A stretch of 64,000 nucleotides of DNA, from NCBI GenBank assembly GCA_033060915.1, contig CM065379.1:38879318-38943317 (forward strand). Reading direction: 5' to 3'. The notes under the pieces are model-generated. The model searched no databases and was not told where the DNA came from. It saw only the letters and a list, made by a program, of their open reading frames with translations. Positions 59,586-64,000 of this stretch are shown piece by piece. This DNA is from Euryodendron excelsum. Lineage: Eukaryota > Streptophyta > Magnoliopsida > Ericales > Pentaphylacaceae. Positions within the stretch are counted from its first letter, which is position 1. Each line of letters starts with the position of its first letter. The position numbers and the translations under genes were made by a program.

Positions 59586-60020
59586 TATTCTAGTTATATA
59601 TTTTAGTTGTATAGCATTACTCTTATACATAAAAAAATATTATTCTTTCAGAATTTTTGTACAGAATTTTAAACCAGAATGATGTAACAGTGACAGTTTT
59701 GTAATTAAAATACATCTTGGTGGGTTCTTTGTTTTAAAATGATAGGCCCACAACTCAGCCACATTATTCTGGTTATATTTTCTAGTTATATATTCTGATT
59801 GTATAGCATTACTCTTATACATAGGACAATACTATTCTTTTAGAATTTTTGTACAGAATTTTAAACCAGAATAATATGACAGTGCCAGTTTTATAATTAA
59901 AATGTATCTTGGTGGGTTCTTTGTTATAAAATAATAGGCCCACAACTCATCTACATCATTCTAGTTATATTTTCTAGTTATATATTCTGGTTGTATAGCA
60001 TTACTCTTATACATATCGTC
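59586..60020. repeat. 192-bp tandem duplication with partial third unit
   Basis: TATTCTTT.AGAATTTTTGTAC starts at 59,641 and 59,833; both units end GTATAGCATTACTCTTATACAT. A further partial end of the unit lies at 59,590-59,632. The copies differ by scattered substitutions. Confidence 0.92.
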
Positions 60021-60561
60021 ATTTGTTTCTGTAATTAAACAAGAATGACGTGGCTGTAGTATAGCCTCGGATAATACCAAAGGCTTATCATAAGCGACGT
60101 AGATTAAGTTTTGGTGTACGGTCCTTATCATAAACGAAGTCGATATAAGTCTGGTCTACGCACATTACTCCAAATCTGATTGGGTCCAGCATCGAATACT
60201 CCTTTTTTTTTTTAAATGGTTTATCTTGATGGTTTGGTGCAGTTTCGAATACTCCTTTTTTTTTTTGAAAAAAGTACTAGCCAGTGATGTGACAAAGAAC
60301 TAGTTTAGTTGTTAAATTACGTTGAGCTAAGAAATTTTTCAAATTTAGAAATGCATAGTAATATTGATTGTAATTGAAAATCTGTAATCCAGAGGAGATT
60401 CACGGGTGATTTTAATTAGCAATTTTATGGAAATCTTTGTCCCCTCGATTCGTATAGAACATTTCGACTCTGATTTTATTTTATATTTCACTGGCTTATG
60501 CAGTAGGCCCTGAAATTTTAGTATTCAACAATGTGGAGTTGCTTCAATAAATAGATAGCAT

Positions 60562-60765
60562 GGCCCCTGGGCATATGGTTAAGTGGCAAAAGGCAAGCCT
60601 CGGGGATGCGAGTTTGCTTCTCGGAGGTCCCCGATTCGATTCCTAGCTACTGCGCTGCACATTCACAATTTATCTCCCACGTGTTAGCTGAGGGCACGGC
60701 TGGCGTGGGCCACAGATTAGTCTAGGCGTTGGACATTCCGGGTTTGGAACGAGTTATTATAATCA
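60562..60765 (+). mobile_element. tRNA-derived SINE
   Basis: A pol III promoter is visible: box A-like TGGTTAAGTGGC at 60,576-60,587 and box B GATTCGATTCC at 60,633-60,643, about 50 bases apart, with an acceptor-like start GGCCCCTGGGCATA. A GC-rich body (ACGTGTTAGCTGAGG, GGCTGGCGTGGGCCACAG) follows without tRNA character. The paralogous site near 3,975 lacks it. The exact 3' end and target duplication are unclear because extra sequence follows at 60,766-60,805. Confidence 0.72.
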
Positions 60766-62839
60766 TCCTTTAAATTCCTTCTTTTTAACGGCCATGTACA
60801 ATCATGCAAAGCCTCAGCTTAATGTTGATTCAGTAAATATATTGATGCGTTTTTTTTTTACCTTCCCTTTTTGGTCCGTTTCCTGAAACAAAAGAATCCT
60901 TATCCAGGCAACAAGAAATAAAGACCTGTTCCAACATTATCACTTTTAGTTCATTCTCTTCAAGTCAAGAAGGCCACCTTTGGCTCATTGGCTTAGATTT
61001 GCCGGTAGCTTAATTTTGAGTAGGATTCAACTGACATTTGATTTTGTACAATTGAAAGTCATACCTCTAGATTACCAGCGTGCACCTTTCATAGTTCATA
61101 GGAGGTGGATTTAAATGAAGACTAAAAAGGTGTCCTCACTATCTAGATGACAAGTTTGTGCAAGTGAGGGAGGAAAAATAGGAAGTAAATAGTAAGGGGC
61201 CGGTTACAAAATCTAAGTTAGTATCTTACTATTTTATCATTGTGAGGGAGTTTACGGTTCCATGTTCTATTTCACTCCCCAATGGGGATTCAACTAATAG
61301 GGCCGGGACAAGATTAATCAATCAGCCTTGCCTATCGATTATTGGAGAAGGCCTCGACCCCTGAGCCTTCCCAAAGACAATGTGAAACTCTATAGAGGGC
61401 AACTATCTCCCTAAAAGAACCGGAGAGGCGATATTGAATGGTCGAGTCATATTTAGGGATTTATATCATAACATGAGTTGGAAGGTTCTTCTGTAAGTAG
61501 TGGTGGATCCAAGATTTCCAGTGAGGGGCGCCAAGAAAATCTATTTGCTCAAAGGAGGGTTGAGAATTTTTTATCCAAAACTTTATAAGGGTGAGGAGAA
61601 ATTTAGAAATTTTGAGAGGCCAATGCACTATATTGTATTCTAGATGTTCAAAAATTTATAGGGTATAAGAGGTAATTTATAAACTTTGGGGGGCCGCGGC
61701 ACCTCTCCGTCTGTCATTGTCCGTAAGAGAGAGTCGAGAGATAGGGCATAAATCCCAAAGAATCACTGGGGATAGCAAATTCAGAAATTAATGAAAGAAG
61801 TGTAACGAATACCCTTGGTACTTGTCCGATCAATCACACTTATATCTTCAATAGTTCACTTAAATTTTCTGTAGGTTTTTTCGCATCACGTTACTCGTCC
61901 AGTATATGTACAATACGCTTGCGCCGCCACTCCACTAGTGGCTCGGCTTCGTCCTAGAAGCTACTGCTTCCGCCTCTCTAGGCTTCACTTTTTTTCATTT
62001 CCATTTACACAAAGAATAAATACTATGATTTACATTTCGAACAGGCACTGATACAGCATCTATAGGATACTAGCTCCAAATTTTAAAAAGTATCAATTTT
62101 ATGTACGTACCAAAAGGATTTGTTTGTTTTAAAATAGTATAGATGAGTAACCATTAGAATAGTTTCGATTAAATATATACCCAAACAATGAATCGTAAAC
62201 TAACATATTGAACAAGGATTTCACAAACTATATGTCCTTATTTCTATTAAACATCATAGGCACAAAATCCAAGTAGTAGAGAGCGTCACAAAAAACTTTT
62301 CCAAAGACAAAGTGTACATATCCAAATATTTTGAAAAAAAATTATTAATTATACTTTACACCATTGTAATTTACAATAAATCTATGTTTAGGATATTCAT
62401 ATTCTAAACACACGGCATTTTGAAAAAGCAAAGATGTAAATTGCAGCCCTTCCCTCTAGTAATGTACCACAAATTTCTCTCAAATTACTTTAAGATTGTG
62501 ATTGTAACAAACCCTATGATGAATATATTATAAATAGGCTTCATGTAAAAAAACTCCAATTCAACTTGCATGAGATATGCTTGAGTCGTTGGGTAGCAAA
62601 TGACTAGGTTTTACATTTTTGCCCCATTAAAAAAGGCCAAATGATTACCTCAAGTGAATGTTCATTATTTTTTAAATGAAAATTAACAGAGAGTTGACTT
62701 TGTAACAAATTAAAAATGCAAGAACTTAACTATTACAAACTAAAATGAAGATCTAAACGTAAGATGTAAAGTAAAGTACAAAGGTATAGAGTATAATTAA
62801 CCCAAAAAAAAATAGTGAAAAGGGAGTAACACCACACTC

Positions 62840-63557
62840 TAGAGATGTCAATGGATCGAGAAAAAGTGGAGATCCGACCGAATTTATCCCGTTTGGGATA
62901 GGGTTAGAGGATATAAAATGGGAATGAATGTCAAAATGAAAATTCATACGGGAATGGACTAAGTTCTTCTCTCATCTCACCTCGCTCTGCTTTGCTTCCC
63001 CCGCTTTAAGATTTTTTTTTTTATTTTTTTATATAGGTTGTTTCTAGTGTTTGGTGTGCTAGTGATACCATCATTAAGCTTTGCGTTGATTGGTGTCCAA
63101 CTTATATTCAATAGCTTTTTTAATATTGTTTGTTAGATGGAGTTTTAATTAGTTATTAAGGTTTAGTTTTTTTTGACAGTATAATAACACTATTTTGATG
63201 CATATGCAACTCAAAATATTTGGAGATTAATTTCATGTTACTACCAAGTGGAGACCACGAGACTATTAATAATCATGATACCTTAGTTCCTTTTTCTTTA
63301 GTTTTCGATTCTTATTTTGTGTTGTTTGTTTTCTTTGTACCAAAAAGAAAAGCTTGGGCTTGGGGCCAAGTCGGAGGCAGGGGTGGAGGTGGAGGTGGGT
63401 GTGGGGGTGGCGGCAAGCTTATACTCATGGAGTTGGGAATGGAGGTCTAAATTAATCCCAAGGCGATGATGGGGACGAGGATGGAGGTACATATTTTAGG
63501 TCGAGGCAAGGATAGAAATCCCAATCTCCACCTCCTCCCGATCCATTGAAATCCCTA
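62840..63557. mobile_element. Non-autonomous hAT element, 718 bp
   Basis: Terminal inverted repeats TAGAGATGTCAATGGATCG and, inverted, TAGGGATTTCAATGGATCG continue with similarity into GTGGAGAT. A perfect 8-bp target duplication CCACACTC lies at 62,832-62,839 and 63,558-63,565. The paralogous block at 53,162-53,169 has one CCACACTC and no insert, so it is an empty site. The interior has a G-rich run (GGTGGAGGTGGAGGTGGGTG) but no transposase. Confidence 0.92.
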
Positions 63558-63690
63558 CCACACTCCTAGTATGAGAATGCAAGGTTTCATTAATTGTAAG
63601 CATCATGGTTCATCATATGAATTCAATGAATGAGATTGTAGACTTTTCAATTCCAAACTTTTAGCTACACTTTAGTTGCTACTTTATTAT

Positions 63691-64000
63691 TTTTTTTTTA
63701 GCAGCAAAAGAAAATTTATTAGAAAGGAAATGGGACCAAACCAAGTCATGAAGGACTCCACAAGTCATATAAGATTTTACAAAAATCCTACAAAGTATAG
63801 CAAAACCTGAAGGCTAAACAAGATTCAACTGACTAAAATATAATAAAGGATTACATCAAGAGAGACAGATCCAATGCTTTAACTCCTTCTATAGAATGGA
63901 AATACTGTAACAATCAAAACACCCTCCCCTTAATTTTGCTTGAATCCAGAACAATACATGTAGCTTGATTCCTTCCACAATGACTTCCCAACTGATGGAC
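63691..64000 (-). mobile_element. Possible 3' end of a LINE-like retroelement (runs off the window)
   Basis: On the minus strand a sequence ending GCTGCTAAAAAAAAAATAA abuts block epsilon homology, as expected for a poly(A)-tailed insert. The visible 300 bases have no diagnostic motif, so the class is a guess. Confidence 0.3.

Larger units (their letters stand above)
60070..63690. repeat. Block epsilon, copy 2 (carrying SINE and hAT inserts)
   Basis: The paralogue of 51,795-53,300, stretched by insertions. It also matches 3,540-4,030 on its left side. Landmarks are ACTAGCCAGTGATGTGA at 60,277, CACCTTTCATAGTTCATAGG at 61,083, GAGATATGCTTGAGTC at 62,571 and GACTTTTCAATTCCAAACTT at 63,641. Confidence 0.85.

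Noticed and set aside
61501..61735. Possible short TE beginning GTGGTGGATCC and ending near GGGGGGCCGCGGCACC
   Set aside because: It looks like a common plant TE-derived phrase, but no inverted ends or target duplication could be established, and the paralogous block is too diverged here to give an empty site.
1..64000. CRISPR arrays, bacterial operons, ribosomal RNA genes or integrated DNA-virus sequence
   Set aside because: No spaced short direct repeats of CRISPR form, no rRNA signatures and no viral genes. All polymerase-like coding belongs to LTR retrotransposons and a CACTA transposon of plant type.

Overview
The window is nuclear DNA of a flowering plant, most likely a woody eudicot. 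The evidence is AT-rich intergenic sequence, nested Ty3 and Ty1/copia LTR retrotransposons primed by plant tRNA-Asp and initiator tRNA-Met, a CACTA (En/Spm) element, long GA microsatellites, and an intron-containing PR-10/Bet v 1 gene. The species cannot be decided from sequence alone; a rosid (possibly Fagales-like) tree would fit. Only one host gene looks intact: a two-exon PR-10 gene on the minus strand at 55,970-56,710. Almost everything else is transposon or diverged duplication.

Layout. 1-5.4 kb is non-coding; 3.3-5.05 kb is a diverged copy of sequence that also lies beside the PR-10 gene. A solo Ty3 LTR (element D, minus) occupies 5,442-13,832 with a perfect 5-bp target duplication, and is split by a complete LTR element A (plus, 6,260-13,281). 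The host duplication resumes at 13.84-14.79 kb. A second member of the A family (A', minus) follows, truncated at both ends (14,790-20,320). From 20.3 to 32.53 kb lies a decayed CACTA element on the minus strand. It has transposase fragments, a second Transposase_24-like gene, a captured B3-domain fragment on the opposite strand, a 535-bp tandem triplication and one recognisable CACTA terminus. From 33.3 to 51.0 kb a Ty1/copia remnant (minus) is split by a 13.0-kb Athila-like Ty3 element B (33,726-46,749, target duplication AGTAG) and by a solo LTR of the same family (C, 48,103-49,612, target duplication GATAT). From 51.0 to 64 kb host sequence returns: diverged tandem blocks around the PR-10 gene, carrying two TIR elements and a SINE, for each of which the paralogous block supplies an empty or near-empty site.

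How the parts relate. The flanking non-coding blocks recur at about 3.3-5.05 plus 13.8-14.8, 51.0-53.4, 53.6-55.5 and 60.1-63.7 kb. The locus therefore looks like an old tandem array of PR-10 units in which most gene copies are gone and large LTR and CACTA elements have accumulated. Element A/A' is a non-autonomous family: it has LTRs, a primer-binding site and a conserved ORF of its own but no pol, and it shares 3' non-coding architecture with the pol-bearing element B. Element B is dead: it has nonsense codons of the kind produced by C-to-T transitions, and substituted reverse transcriptase and integrase catalytic residues. It nevertheless keeps a notable internal TATA/palindrome module in front of its third ORF.
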